Source of the DNA: CAZPNX01 sp964588285
GTDB lineage: Bacteria; Edwardsbacteria; AC1; EtOH8
Direction: 5' to 3'
DNA length: 64,000 nucleotides
Assembly: GCA_964588285.1 (NCBI GenBank)
Contig: CAZPNX010000002.1
Coordinates: 1-64,000 of the forward strand
The position numbers and the translations under genes were made by a program. Of the stretch, positions 49,443 to 58,001 are shown piece by piece (the stretch's first letter is position 1; every line of letters starts with the position of its first letter). The notes under the pieces were generated by a model. That model saw only the letters and a program-made list of their open reading frames with translations. It was not told where the DNA came from and did no database searches.

Positions 49443-50044
49443 CTCTTGCTGTTCTTGGCGCCTCCCCTGACCTTCATTATCTCATCTATGATTCCGTACT
49501 CCTTGGCTTCCTCGGCCGACATCCAGAAGTTGCGGTCGGTGTCACGGCCGATCTTGTCCACCGGCTGTCCGGTATGTCGAGACAGGATGTCGTTCAAACG
49601 CTCCCGGATCAGGAGGATCTCCTTGGCATGGATCTCGATGTCGGCCGCCTGGCCCGAGACCCCGCCCAGCGGCTGGTGGATCATGATCCGCGAATTGGGC
49701 AGGGCGTAGCGCTTGCCCTTGGTGCCGCAGGCCAGCAGCAGGGCGCCCAGGGAGGCGGCCATTCCCATACAGATGGTGACCACGCTGGGCCGGATGTACT
49801 GGATGGTGTCGTAGATGGCCAGACCCGAGGTCACCGAACCGCCGGGGGTGTTGATGTAGAGTTGGATGTCCTTCTCCGGGTCGTCGGCCTCCAGGAAAAG
49901 CATCTGGGCGATGATCAGGTTGGCGATGGTGTCGTCCACCGGCGAGCCGATGAAGATGATCCTTTCCTTCAGCAGTCGGGAGTAGATGTCGTAGGCCCGC
50001 TCGCCCCGGCCGCTTTGTTCGATGACGAATGGAATCAGGCTCAT
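49439..50044 (-). CDS. clpP: ATP-dependent Clp protease proteolytic subunit
   Basis: 201 residues. The serine peptidase chamber subunit: PFVIEQSGRGERAYDIYSRLLKERIIFIG, YINTPGGSVTSGLAIYDT, catalytic Ser98 in GMAASLGALLL, His123 in RIMIHQPLGG, and the Asp of RDTDRNFWMSAEEAKEYGIID. The ATG at 50044 fits the family start; the open frame back to 50359 lies within tig. tig is 14 bases upstream, the usual order, but no clpX follows: a tRNA-Phe promoter begins at the clpP stop codon instead. Confidence 0.97.
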   Translation of the reverse strand: MSLIPFVIEQSGRGERAYDIYSRLLKERIIFIGSPVDDTIANLIIAQMLFLEADDPEKDIQLYINTPGGSVTSGLAIYDTIQYIRPSVVTICMGMAASLGALLLACGTKGKRYALPNSRIMIHQPLGGVSGQAADIEIHAKEILLIRERLNDILSRHTGQPVDKIGRDTDRNFWMSAEEAKEYGIIDEIMKVRGGAKNSKS

Positions 50045-50058
50045 GTGAATCTCCCGGT

Positions 50059-51363
50059 TTAATCTGTCTGCTCGGTTTTGATGTCGGCCCAGCGGCCCAG
50101 CTGTTCGCTGGCCTTGGCCGCGGCGATCCGTTCCTTCAGGTTCTCCAGCCGCTCCCGATGGCTCTCCAGGGCGGCCATCAGCTGGGCCGGATCGGCCCGC
50201 TGTCTCCGGGCCAGATCCCTGACGGCGGCCTCCACATCCTGCGGGGTGGCTTCGATCTTCTCCAGGTCGGCTATGTGGGATAGAAACAGATCCTGTTTTA
50301 TCCTCCATTCGGCCACCGGTCGAAGCTCCCGGGCCATTCTTTCCTCGTCCAACTGGCACTGATCGCAGGTCGAGCCGTCGGCATGGCGATGGCTTTGGTG
50401 GTGGCGCTCCTTGGCCTCGGCCGTCATCCGCGCCAGGTCCTCGGCCACCAACGACTCCGGCAGCTCTAATGGATTTTCCGAGATGATGGTGTTCATCACC
50501 TGCAGGTTCACCTGTTGCATGGCCTCGGACTCGGCCCGGGCCTCCAAGCCCGATTTTATCTTGTCGCGGAGCTCGGCCAGGGTCTGGTACTCGCTGACCT
50601 TTTTGGCGAACTCGTCGTCCAGGGCCGGCAGCTTCCTTTCCTGCACCTGCTTGACCGACACCCGAAAACCAATCTTCCGGCCGGCCGCCTCCGGGGCAGG
50701 GTGGTCCTCAGGATACTGGACCGTGATCTCTCGCTGATCGCCTGATTTGACGCCCGTCAAATCCCGGTTGAACTCGGCCAGCACCTGGGGAGCGCCCAGG
50801 TCGACCGCGTAGCCGCTGCCCCGGAATTTTTCCGCTCCGGGAAACTCGGTCAGCGGCTGATAGTCGATGATCACCCGGTCGCCTTCGGCCGAGGGGCGTT
50901 CGACGTCGGCAAACTCGGCATACAGGCTGCGCAGGAAGTTCAACTCCCCATCGACATCGGCCTCACCGATGCGGCGGAGCTTTTTGACGGCCGGAATGCC
51001 CTTGTAGCGCTTGACCTCCACCTTGGGCAGCACCTCGAAGGTGGCCTTGAACCTGAGCCCCTTGTCGGAGGACAGATCCAGCTCCGATATCTGGGCCCGG
51101 TTAACCGGCACCAGCTGATGCTGGACCAGGGCCCGCTCAAAGCTTTCCGGCACCAGTTTCTCGATGGCTTCGGCTTCGATATCCTTGCCGAAGCGGGCCT
51201 GCAGTATGGCCCGGGGCACCTTGCCCGGGCGGAAGCCCGGTATTTTGGCCTTGAGGCCGTATTCTCGATAGATATCGTCGATGGCCGCCTGCACCTGGTC
51301 CCCGGGCAGTTCGAACTCGAATACCCGTTGACACCCCTTGGGCTGCTTGAGTTCTACCTTCAC
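50059..51363 (-). CDS. tig: Trigger factor (ribosome-associated chaperone and peptidyl-prolyl isomerase)
   Basis: 434 residues from a GTG start (GGAAG upstream). The ribosome-binding signature GFRPGKVPRAIL lies at 43-54; the FKBP-like PPIase domain is about 155-245 (GDRVIIDYQ...), and the C-terminal helical arms complete the chaperone. An unusual His/Cys-rich segment, HHQSHRHADGSTCDQC, at 321-336 interrupts a helix of the C-terminal domain and looks able to bind a metal. clpP follows 14 bases downstream. Confidence 0.95.
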   Translation of the reverse strand: MKVELKQPKGCQRVFEFELPGDQVQAAIDDIYREYGLKAKIPGFRPGKVPRAILQARFGKDIEAEAIEKLVPESFERALVQHQLVPVNRAQISELDLSSDKGLRFKATFEVLPKVEVKRYKGIPAVKKLRRIGEADVDGELNFLRSLYAEFADVERPSAEGDRVIIDYQPLTEFPGAEKFRGSGYAVDLGAPQVLAEFNRDLTGVKSGDQREITVQYPEDHPAPEAAGRKIGFRVSVKQVQERKLPALDDEFAKKVSEYQTLAELRDKIKSGLEARAESEAMQQVNLQVMNTIISENPLELPESLVAEDLARMTAEAKERHHQSHRHADGSTCDQCQLDEERMARELRPVAEWRIKQDLFLSHIADLEKIEATPQDVEAAVRDLARRQRADPAQLMAALESHRERLENLKERIAAAKASEQLGRWADIKTEQTD

Positions 51364-51474
51364 GTCTTCCTTCTGTTCCTTATTGCTATATTTAATATAC
51401 TATCTGACACCGGCCGGGCGTTCGGCTTTCTTTTTAGATTTGGAATTTCCCCAACCAGCCGCCTGGCTGCGGTT

Positions 51475-51559
51475 TGGTGCGAGAGGGGGGAGTTGAACCC
51501 CCACGCCTTGCGGCACCAGATCCTAAGTCTGGCGCGTCTGCCAGTTCCGCCACCCTCGC
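51475..51559 (-). tRNA. tRNA-Leu (TAG)
   Basis: On the minus strand: acceptor GCGAGGG/CTCTCGC, D arm TGGCGGAACTGGCAGACGC, anticodon arm CCAGA-CTTAGGA-TCTGG (anticodon TAG), a long variable arm (TGCCGCAAGGCGT), T loop TTCAACT, discriminator A and encoded CCA. Length 85, a class II tRNA. Confidence 0.96.
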
Positions 51560-51589
51560 CGGCCGTGTTTTTCCTGTAAAATGATGGTA

Positions 51590-51618
51590 ATTATAACAGA
51601 TACTGCCATAAGCGTCAA
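51590..51618 (-). promoter_or_regulatory. Sigma-70 promoter for tRNA-Leu
   Basis: TTGACG (51613-51618), 17-base spacer, TATAAT (51590-51595) on the minus strand, overlapping the last codons of cca. The start would be near 51583, about 24 bases before the mature tRNA. Confidence 0.85.
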
Positions 51619-53108
51619 GGCAAGGTCCGGCTGAGCGTCCGGGCGGCCTCGTCCAAAAGGACCTCCCGTTGGTTGCGGGCGGGATCGTCCAGAACATATT
51701 CCAGCAGATGCTCCAGCAAACGTCCGATCTCCGGTCCGGGCGGCAGGTTGAACTCTGCCATGATATCCCGGCCGTCTATTTTGAGGTCTCCCAGGGCAAA
51801 GGGCGGACGGCGGTGGATCTCCTCGGTAACCGCCACCTTCAACTGCTCCAAGGCCGGATCCGACATCCCCTCTTCCCGGCCCTGGGCCCGTATGTCCGCC
51901 CGCCTCAGCTCGATGAGATCGTAGATGCGGGCCAGCCCGACCTTGGAGATCAGCCTTCTTAAACCCCTGGGTGTCTCGGGTATGGCGAACATATGCCGGC
52001 GCACCAGCAGACAGACCTTGTCGGCAATCTCCCGCGAGTATTTCAGCCGCTCCAGCACCTCCCGGGCCGCCGTCTCGCCCTGACGCTCGTGCCCATAGAA
52101 GCTGGCCGCGCCCGAGACCACTTCCCGGCATTGCGGCTTGGAGACGTCGTGGAGCAGAGCCGCCAGGCGCAGGGCCAGGCATTCGGGATGGCCCCGGGGT
52201 ATGTGATCGACCGTTCTGATGGAGTGTTCGAACACCGAGTAGCGATGGAAGCCGCCGGGTTGGGTGCAGTCCACCCCCTTCTCCAGTTCGGGCAGGAGAA
52301 ATTTTAGAAGCCCGGTCCTCTGCATCAGCCACAGCCCTACCGATGGTTGCTCCGCCTTTGTCAGCATTTTGTTCAGCTCCAGCTGGACCCGCTCCTGGCT
52401 GACGGCGGCGATCAGTCCCGAATGTTTTTTTATGGAACGGAAGGTCTCCTCCTCCAGGGCGTACTCGAAGCGGGCGGCGAACTGGCAGGCCCGCAGCATC
52501 CGCAGCGGATCCTCCTCAAAGGCCCGGGAAGAGACCATCCGCACCAGCCTGGCCCTGATGTCGGCCATTCCGCCGTGGGGATCGATGACATCGAAAAGCT
52601 TTTCATGGGCGTATAGGGGCCGGGCCATGGCATTGATGGTGAAGTCGCGGCGCCCCAGGTCCTGTTCGATGGGCAGTTCCGGGTCATAGTCTATCTCGAA
52701 GTCGCGGTGGCCGGCGCCGGTGCTCCGCTCACGGCGCGGCAGGGCCAGGTCGACCAGTTTGGCCTGCCCTGTGCCGCTATCGGCTTTGTCCCCTAATGCC
52801 ACAGCGGAATCGTCATGCCGAGAGGCCTTGCCTTCCGGGACCTCCACCCGGAATTTGACCACCCCGAAGCTTTTGCCCACCAGCTCGGTCCGGCCGAATC
52901 CGGACAATAGGTTCACCAGCCCCTCCATGGGCAAGCCGGTGGCCAGATAGTCGGTCTCCTCGGGGGAGTAAGACCAGAACCGGCCGGGGTCCAGCCGGCC
53001 GGTCTGCGGGTCCATTCCGTAGCGGATGCGGTCGCGGACCGCACCCCCCACCTCGTAGAGCTGGCCCCGGGAGTTAATGGCCTCTATGACCCTGGCCGGA
53101 AGTTGCAT
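51615..53108 (-). CDS. cca: CCA tRNA nucleotidyltransferase / poly(A) polymerase family with HD domain
   Basis: 497 residues. Class II nucleotidyltransferase: YEVGGAVRD (glycine motif), KLVDLALPRRERSTGAGHRDFEIDY, GRRDFTINAMARPLY, EEDPLRMLRACQFAARF. An HD domain follows (HSIRTVDHIP, LALRLAALLHDVSKPQC). Two oddities: the catalytic Asp-x-Asp after the glycine motif reads E-T-D in SPEETDYLATGLP, and about 25 extra residues (GKASRHDDSAVALGDKADSG...) interrupt the palm just before KLVDLAL. Both are visible in the sequence; whether activity is altered is unknown. tRNA-Leu follows directly. Confidence 0.9.
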   Translation of the reverse strand: MQLPARVIEAINSRGQLYEVGGAVRDRIRYGMDPQTGRLDPGRFWSYSPEETDYLATGLPMEGLVNLLSGFGRTELVGKSFGVVKFRVEVPEGKASRHDDSAVALGDKADSGTGQAKLVDLALPRRERSTGAGHRDFEIDYDPELPIEQDLGRRDFTINAMARPLYAHEKLFDVIDPHGGMADIRARLVRMVSSRAFEEDPLRMLRACQFAARFEYALEEETFRSIKKHSGLIAAVSQERVQLELNKMLTKAEQPSVGLWLMQRTGLLKFLLPELEKGVDCTQPGGFHRYSVFEHSIRTVDHIPRGHPECLALRLAALLHDVSKPQCREVVSGAASFYGHERQGETAAREVLERLKYSREIADKVCLLVRRHMFAIPETPRGLRRLISKVGLARIYDLIELRRADIRAQGREEGMSDPALEQLKVAVTEEIHRRPPFALGDLKIDGRDIMAEFNLPPGPEIGRLLEHLLEYVLDDPARNQREVLLDEAARTLSRTLP

Positions 53109-53148
53109 TTCAATATCGAATTAACGTCCTTGCCCTGTACCCTGGCGG

Positions 53149-56100
53149 CTAACTACAATCAGCCGCCTTGTGGTCCAAACCCAACTCCTGATAGATGGCC
53201 CGGGCCCTATCCTTGAGCTTTTCGGCTCGGCCATCGCTGTCCCGGCCCGATTCCCCCAGCATTTTAGCGTAGGCGAGGCAGACGTCGGCCTGGCTGCGCT
53301 TCTGGCCCGACTTCTCGAATATCTCCAACGCCCTGCGGAAGTGCTCTTCTGATGTCTGATAGTCGCCCTCGGCCGACCTCAGGTTGGCGAAAGTCCATTC
53401 CACGTCGCCCAGCCTGGTCTCCGAGCCGATCTCCTCGCCCAAGCTGCGGGCCTTGGCCGCCAGCCGGTCGGCCTCCGCCAGGTCCTTCTTGCCCTCGACC
53501 TTAAGGTCGGCCCAGCCGGTGTAGAGCTCGCAAAGGGATGCCTTGTCGCCGATCTCGGAGAAGAGTGGTTCTATCTCCCGGAAGATGGCTTCGGCCTGGT
53601 CGTGCTTGCCCTCCAGCTGCCGGACGTTGGCTATGTTCAGTCCGGCGATGGCCATCCCCTGCTTGTTCCCTATCTCGCGGGCCGTCTCCTGGTAGTTGTT
53701 GAATAGCTCGACGGCTTTGGCATAGTCACCGCGCGCCTTGTAGACCAGCCCCAGGTTGCCGAAGTTCAAAGCCACCGCCATCCGATCGCCCACCTCCTGG
53801 TCTATCTCCAGCGCCTTCTGGTGAAGGTCCAGCGCTCGATCGTATTCTCCCAGATCGTTGTAAACGATAGCCATATTGCCGTAAACCGCACCCAGCCCTT
53901 TCTTGTCTCCGATGCGCTGGCTCAGTTCCTGGAAGGAGCGGTAGTAATCCAGGGCCTTGGCCAGGTCTCCCTTGCTATAGTGCATGATGCCCAGGTTGCA
54001 CAGGGCCGCCCCCCGCGGCCGTTTGAGGTCTTGCTCGGTGCAGATGGCGGCGCATTTCTCGAAGAGCCTGATGGCCCGATCGATTTCGCCCTGGGTGAAG
54101 AATACCCCTCCTAAATTATTCAGCAGCTGCACCTTGCTTTTCGCCAGACCGGTCTGCTCATCCTCGGCGGCCATCATCAGGTCGGTCTCTAAAATCCTGA
54201 GGGCGGTTTCCCCCTGGCGCACCGCCTCATCGATGTCGCCTTTGATGCGCAGTATCCAGCATCTCAGAATATGGATCTCGGCCTGCTCCTTGAGTTCGCC
54301 CGGCTGTTTGGCTGCCAGTTCGGTCTCCGACCTCTGGAGCATATCCATAGCTTCGTCAAACTTGCCCTGCTTCTGTAAGATCTCAGCCTGCATCCGCCTG
54401 GCCCTGGCTCTAAGAACTTTGTCCTCACCGGCATGCTGCTCCATTCGCTTGAACCAAGACATCGACTCGTCCAGATCGGCCACCAGATCATGCAGCTCCC
54501 CCAAAATGGAACAGGCCTGGCAAAGCTCCCTTTCGCGCTCTGGCAGCCACTTCAATATCTCGGCCAGCGAAGTGAAAAAAAAGATGGCCTCCTGATTGGC
54601 AAAGCGGTCGCGGGTCTTGCGGCCGGCCCGGCCCAGCCACTCGATGGCCTTGGCCTCGTCATCGCTGTTGGCGTAGTGGTGGGCCAGTATCTCGGCGAAA
54701 TCCTCCAGCCTGGAGGCATAGGTCCGCTCGATGGCCTGTCCCGCCAGCCGGTGCAGCTCCCGGCGCCGCTTCTTGAGCAAGGCCTGGTAGGCTACCTCTT
54801 GGGAAAGAGGATGGCGGAATGAGTATTCTGGCTCTGGCCCCTTTTGGGTCTCGGCGATGAAGTCGAACTCCTCCAGGGTGGCCAAGTACAGGGTGAGCAT
54901 CATGTCGTCCAGGCCGGAGAGCGCCTCCAGCAGGCGGACGTGGAAGCTGCGCCCCAGCACCGAAGCCGTCTGCAGGATGTCCCGCAGCTCGCGCTCCAGC
55001 CGGTCCAGCCTGGCGGCAATCACCATCTGGACGGTATCGGGCACGTTTATGGAGGACACATCCTTGGTCAGCCGCCACACTCCCTGTCGGTAGGCCAGCA
55101 CTCCCGAATCGATCAGCGACCTGATGATCTCCTCCAGGTAGAAGGGGTTGCCCCCGGACTTGGCCAGCAGCATGTCCTTGAACCCCTGCCCGATGCCCGG
55201 GACGTTGAGCAGGTTAAAGGCCAGGCTGGTTCCCGAGTCCTGGTCCAGGGGAGATAGCGATATTTCCCTGTAGTTCAAGCCGAGCCGGCCCCGGAATCGC
55301 TCCCGGGACTGCTGGCCGCCGGCGTCCCTCTCCGGCCGGGCGAGGACCAAGAGCCAGATGGGAGCCGCCGGCGTTCCGCAAAGCTCCAGCAGGAACTCGT
55401 CGGTGGCCTCGTCGGCCCAATGGAAATCGTCCACCACCAGCAGCACCGGGGTTTGGCCGGCCAGGGCCGTCAGGAATTTCTTCAGGGCCAGGTGGGTCGT
55501 GGCCTTCAGCGCCTTGGCGTCCAGATGCGCCACCTTCTCCGACATCTCCTCCGGAAGCTCCAGTGAGAACAGGTGGGCCAGGTAGGGGGCGGAATCAATC
55601 CAGGAGCCGGGCATCAGCTCCCGGCAGCGCCGGACTATCTTGTCCAGCACCGCCTCCGACGGGTCACGGTCGTCCACCCCCAGGGCGGCCTCCAGGGCCT
55701 GCAGCACCGGCCAGTACGGCACGTTTTGGCCGTAGGACAGGCAGCGCCCCTCCAGCAGCTTGACGTTGATGCCCTGCCCGGAAATGACCGCCTTGAGCTC
55801 GGCCAACAGCCTCGACTTGCCCAGCCCGGCCTCTCCCACCACGAAGGTGGCCCCGCCGCGGCCCCGGGCCAGCGTCCGGACGTCCTCGCAAAGCAAGGCC
55901 AGCTCCCGGTCCCGCCCCACCATCGGCGAGGTCAGTCCGGCTATGCCCCGCTTGGGTTCGGGCTTGTCACGCAGCTTGAGCGGCTGAAAGACGGCGATAG
56001 GACGGTCGAATCCCTTGGCGGAAATCTTTGTTTTTGGCTGGTACTCGAATAAATAGCGGGTGGCACGAAATACCGGCTCCGAGACTAGGATTTCGCCTGT

Positions 56101-56550
56101 CTGGGCGGCATCCTTGAGCCTGGAGGCCAGGTTGACTGCCTCGCCCATCACCGTGTATTCCCGCTTCTCCTCCGAACCGATCTCGCCCACCACCACCGTG
56201 CCGCTGTTGATGCCTATGTGCAGGCCCAGCCGGCCTTCGATCCTCAGCCGCGAGGCCAGCTCACTGTTGACCTGGGGAAGGCGCTGGAACATCCCCAGGG
56301 CCGCCCTAACCGCCCTCTCCGGATCGTCCTCGTGGGCCGCCGGTTGTCCGAAGACGGCCATAACCAGGTCGCCCTCGTACTTGATAATGGTGCCGGCCTC
56401 TTCGACGATCGGTTTGTTCAGGTGCTCGAAGGAGATGTTGACCGCCTCCCGAACCACCTCGGGATCGAGCTTGGCCGATAGGGCGGTAAACCCCGACAGG
56501 TCGGCGAAGAGGATGGTCAGCAGGCGGCGTTCCTCGGTCTGAGTGGTCAT
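53149..56550 (-). CDS. Class III adenylyl/guanylyl cyclase-AAA ATPase-TPR protein
   Basis: 1133 residues. Cyclase domain 1-190: metal-binding Asp17 (FADLSGFT) and Asp61 (KYEGDLVMAVFG), purine-binding Lys57 and Thr133 (YTVMG), and Asn140/Arg144 (AVNLASR). Lys with Thr, not Asp, is the class IIIb pattern of bicarbonate-responsive soluble cyclases. An AAA/NACHT-like ATPase follows from about 210: Walker A GEAGLGKSR (239-247), Walker B LLVVDDFHWAD. From about 620 to the end come TPR repeats (AALCNLGIMHYSKGDLAKALDYY and others). The same layout occurs in mammalian soluble cyclase. Its ATG overlaps the stop of the TPR gene upstream (ATGA). Confidence 0.93.
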   Translation of the reverse strand: MTTQTEERRLLTILFADLSGFTALSAKLDPEVVREAVNISFEHLNKPIVEEAGTIIKYEGDLVMAVFGQPAAHEDDPERAVRAALGMFQRLPQVNSELASRLRIEGRLGLHIGINSGTVVVGEIGSEEKREYTVMGEAVNLASRLKDAAQTGEILVSEPVFRATRYLFEYQPKTKISAKGFDRPIAVFQPLKLRDKPEPKRGIAGLTSPMVGRDRELALLCEDVRTLARGRGGATFVVGEAGLGKSRLLAELKAVISGQGINVKLLEGRCLSYGQNVPYWPVLQALEAALGVDDRDPSEAVLDKIVRRCRELMPGSWIDSAPYLAHLFSLELPEEMSEKVAHLDAKALKATTHLALKKFLTALAGQTPVLLVVDDFHWADEATDEFLLELCGTPAAPIWLLVLARPERDAGGQQSRERFRGRLGLNYREISLSPLDQDSGTSLAFNLLNVPGIGQGFKDMLLAKSGGNPFYLEEIIRSLIDSGVLAYRQGVWRLTKDVSSINVPDTVQMVIAARLDRLERELRDILQTASVLGRSFHVRLLEALSGLDDMMLTLYLATLEEFDFIAETQKGPEPEYSFRHPLSQEVAYQALLKKRRRELHRLAGQAIERTYASRLEDFAEILAHHYANSDDEAKAIEWLGRAGRKTRDRFANQEAIFFFTSLAEILKWLPERERELCQACSILGELHDLVADLDESMSWFKRMEQHAGEDKVLRARARRMQAEILQKQGKFDEAMDMLQRSETELAAKQPGELKEQAEIHILRCWILRIKGDIDEAVRQGETALRILETDLMMAAEDEQTGLAKSKVQLLNNLGGVFFTQGEIDRAIRLFEKCAAICTEQDLKRPRGAALCNLGIMHYSKGDLAKALDYYRSFQELSQRIGDKKGLGAVYGNMAIVYNDLGEYDRALDLHQKALEIDQEVGDRMAVALNFGNLGLVYKARGDYAKAVELFNNYQETAREIGNKQGMAIAGLNIANVRQLEGKHDQAEAIFREIEPLFSEIGDKASLCELYTGWADLKVEGKKDLAEADRLAAKARSLGEEIGSETRLGDVEWTFANLRSAEGDYQTSEEHFRRALEIFEKSGQKRSQADVCLAYAKMLGESGRDSDGRAEKLKDRARAIYQELGLDHKAADCS

Positions 56551-58001
56551 TTCAAACTCGCATTCATCGGTTGGCTTTCCAACTCCTCCAGGGCGTGATG
56601 GTAGACCAGTTTTGGGGCCTTGGATTGCAGCGTCAGGTAAGCTTGACGGGCCTGGTTTCTCGTTGCTTCGTCCCTGGACAGGCGATACTTCTGCAGCAAA
56701 ATATCTGCCGCTCGGTCTCCGCCACCAGCCTCGGCCAGCAAAGATTCAAGCTCCGCAATCCCTTTGGCCGGATCGGTTCGCCCGGCGGCCGCGGCCAGCA
56801 TGACTCTGGCCTCAAACTCGGCTTCCTTGTTCCCAGCTTGGCGTGAATTCTCCAGTGCTTGGCGAGCACATTCTTCAGCCTGGCTGTCCCGTCCTTGGTC
56901 CAACCTCAGCCTAGACATCTGGACTAGGTACCCGCATAGGTAATGGTTTAACTTGATCTCCCGGGCGATAGCCACCGCTTCCTCCAGGCACTTTTCGGAC
57001 AACGCCAGATCCCGCTCCAGCAAAGCCAGATATGCCAACATGCTCAGGCCGAAGCTCAGCACCGGCCGGTCGTCGTACCGGCGAGATATGCCTATTTGTT
57101 CCCGAAAGCATTTTTCAGAGAGGGCCCGGTCTCCCAGGTTGGCGTGGACCACGCCCAAGTTCACCAGCGCGTAGCTGACGTGCATCTGGTCCCCCAGTTC
57201 CCGGAAAATCTCCAACTGCCGGTTGAAACCCTCGAGCGCCAGCAGGTAATTCTCTCTCTTTTCGTGAATTATGGCTATGTTCCCCAAGCTGAAGGCGATG
57301 GCCTGCTTGTCGCCAACCATCTGCGCATGTTTGAGAGACTCCTGGTAGAGTTGCAGCGCCTGTTCATGCTCACCCTTGTCCAGGTACACATTGCCCATGT
57401 TGCCGAGGGCGATGAAAACCCTGGTGTGATCCTGGCGCCTTTCAGCTTCCTCCAGTTGCCGGCGATAGCATTCCATCGCCTGGTCATACTCCGCCCGTTC
57501 ATAATGCAGCAACCCTATGTGGCTCAGGGCCAGGCCGACGTCCTCCGCCATCGCCAGTTCTTGAGACAGGCGCAGGTATTCCTGATAGCAGTCCATCGAC
57601 CGGTCGAGTTGGGAGCGGTGGTAATAGATGTTGCCCAGCAGGCTGATGGATGTCGCTATGCCTTTTTTATCGCCCTTATCCCTGTAATGCTTCAACGCTG
57701 AGTCGGCCAGATCATAAGCTTCCTGATGTTTTCCCTTTAGGATGAGAATGGTTGCCAGGCTGTTGCCGGCCGAGGCTATCGGTTCCGGGTCTTCCATTAA
57801 ACCGGCCTTTTCTAGATTTTTTCTCAAAAACCTCTCCGCCATGTCCCAGTCACCTATTGTCCGGCAAACCTTCGCCCGGTTGAGGATAACCCTCCAAGGA
57901 TGGTAGCTGTCGCCTCCGTCCTTTATCCCTATTTCCCACCACCATTCCTTATTCCTGGCCGACAACCTATATCCTATATTTCTTTTATTAAATAACATCA
58001 T
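56547..58001 (-). CDS. Tetratricopeptide repeat protein coupled to the cyclase
   Basis: 484 residues, TPR units nearly throughout (SISLLGNIYYHRSQLDRSMDCYQEYLRLSQELA, ALSHIGLLHYERAEYDQAMECYRRQLEEAERRQ, ALGNMGNVYLDKGEHEQALQLYQESLKHAQMVG). No signal peptide. It resembles the TPR protein at 31548-33011 and the C-terminal half of the cyclase. Its stop overlaps the cyclase start by four bases, so the two are cotranslated and may form one complex, with this protein perhaps a regulator of the cyclase. It begins inside the last 14 bases of waaA. Confidence 0.85.
   Translation of the reverse strand: MMLFNKRNIGYRLSARNKEWWWEIGIKDGGDSYHPWRVILNRAKVCRTIGDWDMAERFLRKNLEKAGLMEDPEPIASAGNSLATILILKGKHQEAYDLADSALKHYRDKGDKKGIATSISLLGNIYYHRSQLDRSMDCYQEYLRLSQELAMAEDVGLALSHIGLLHYERAEYDQAMECYRRQLEEAERRQDHTRVFIALGNMGNVYLDKGEHEQALQLYQESLKHAQMVGDKQAIAFSLGNIAIIHEKRENYLLALEGFNRQLEIFRELGDQMHVSYALVNLGVVHANLGDRALSEKCFREQIGISRRYDDRPVLSFGLSMLAYLALLERDLALSEKCLEEAVAIAREIKLNHYLCGYLVQMSRLRLDQGRDSQAEECARQALENSRQAGNKEAEFEARVMLAAAAGRTDPAKGIAELESLLAEAGGGDRAADILLQKYRLSRDEATRNQARQAYLTLQSKAPKLVYHHALEELESQPMNASLK

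Noticed and set aside
50045..50359. N-terminal extension of clpP
   Set aside because: It overlaps tig in another frame; ClpP family starts match the ATG at 50044.
53149..58001. TPR-rich tandem coding repeats as a possible CRISPR or DNA repeat array
   Set aside because: The periodicity is about 120 bases and is protein-level TPR structure; there are no identical DNA repeats with spacers. No CRISPR array was seen anywhere in the window.
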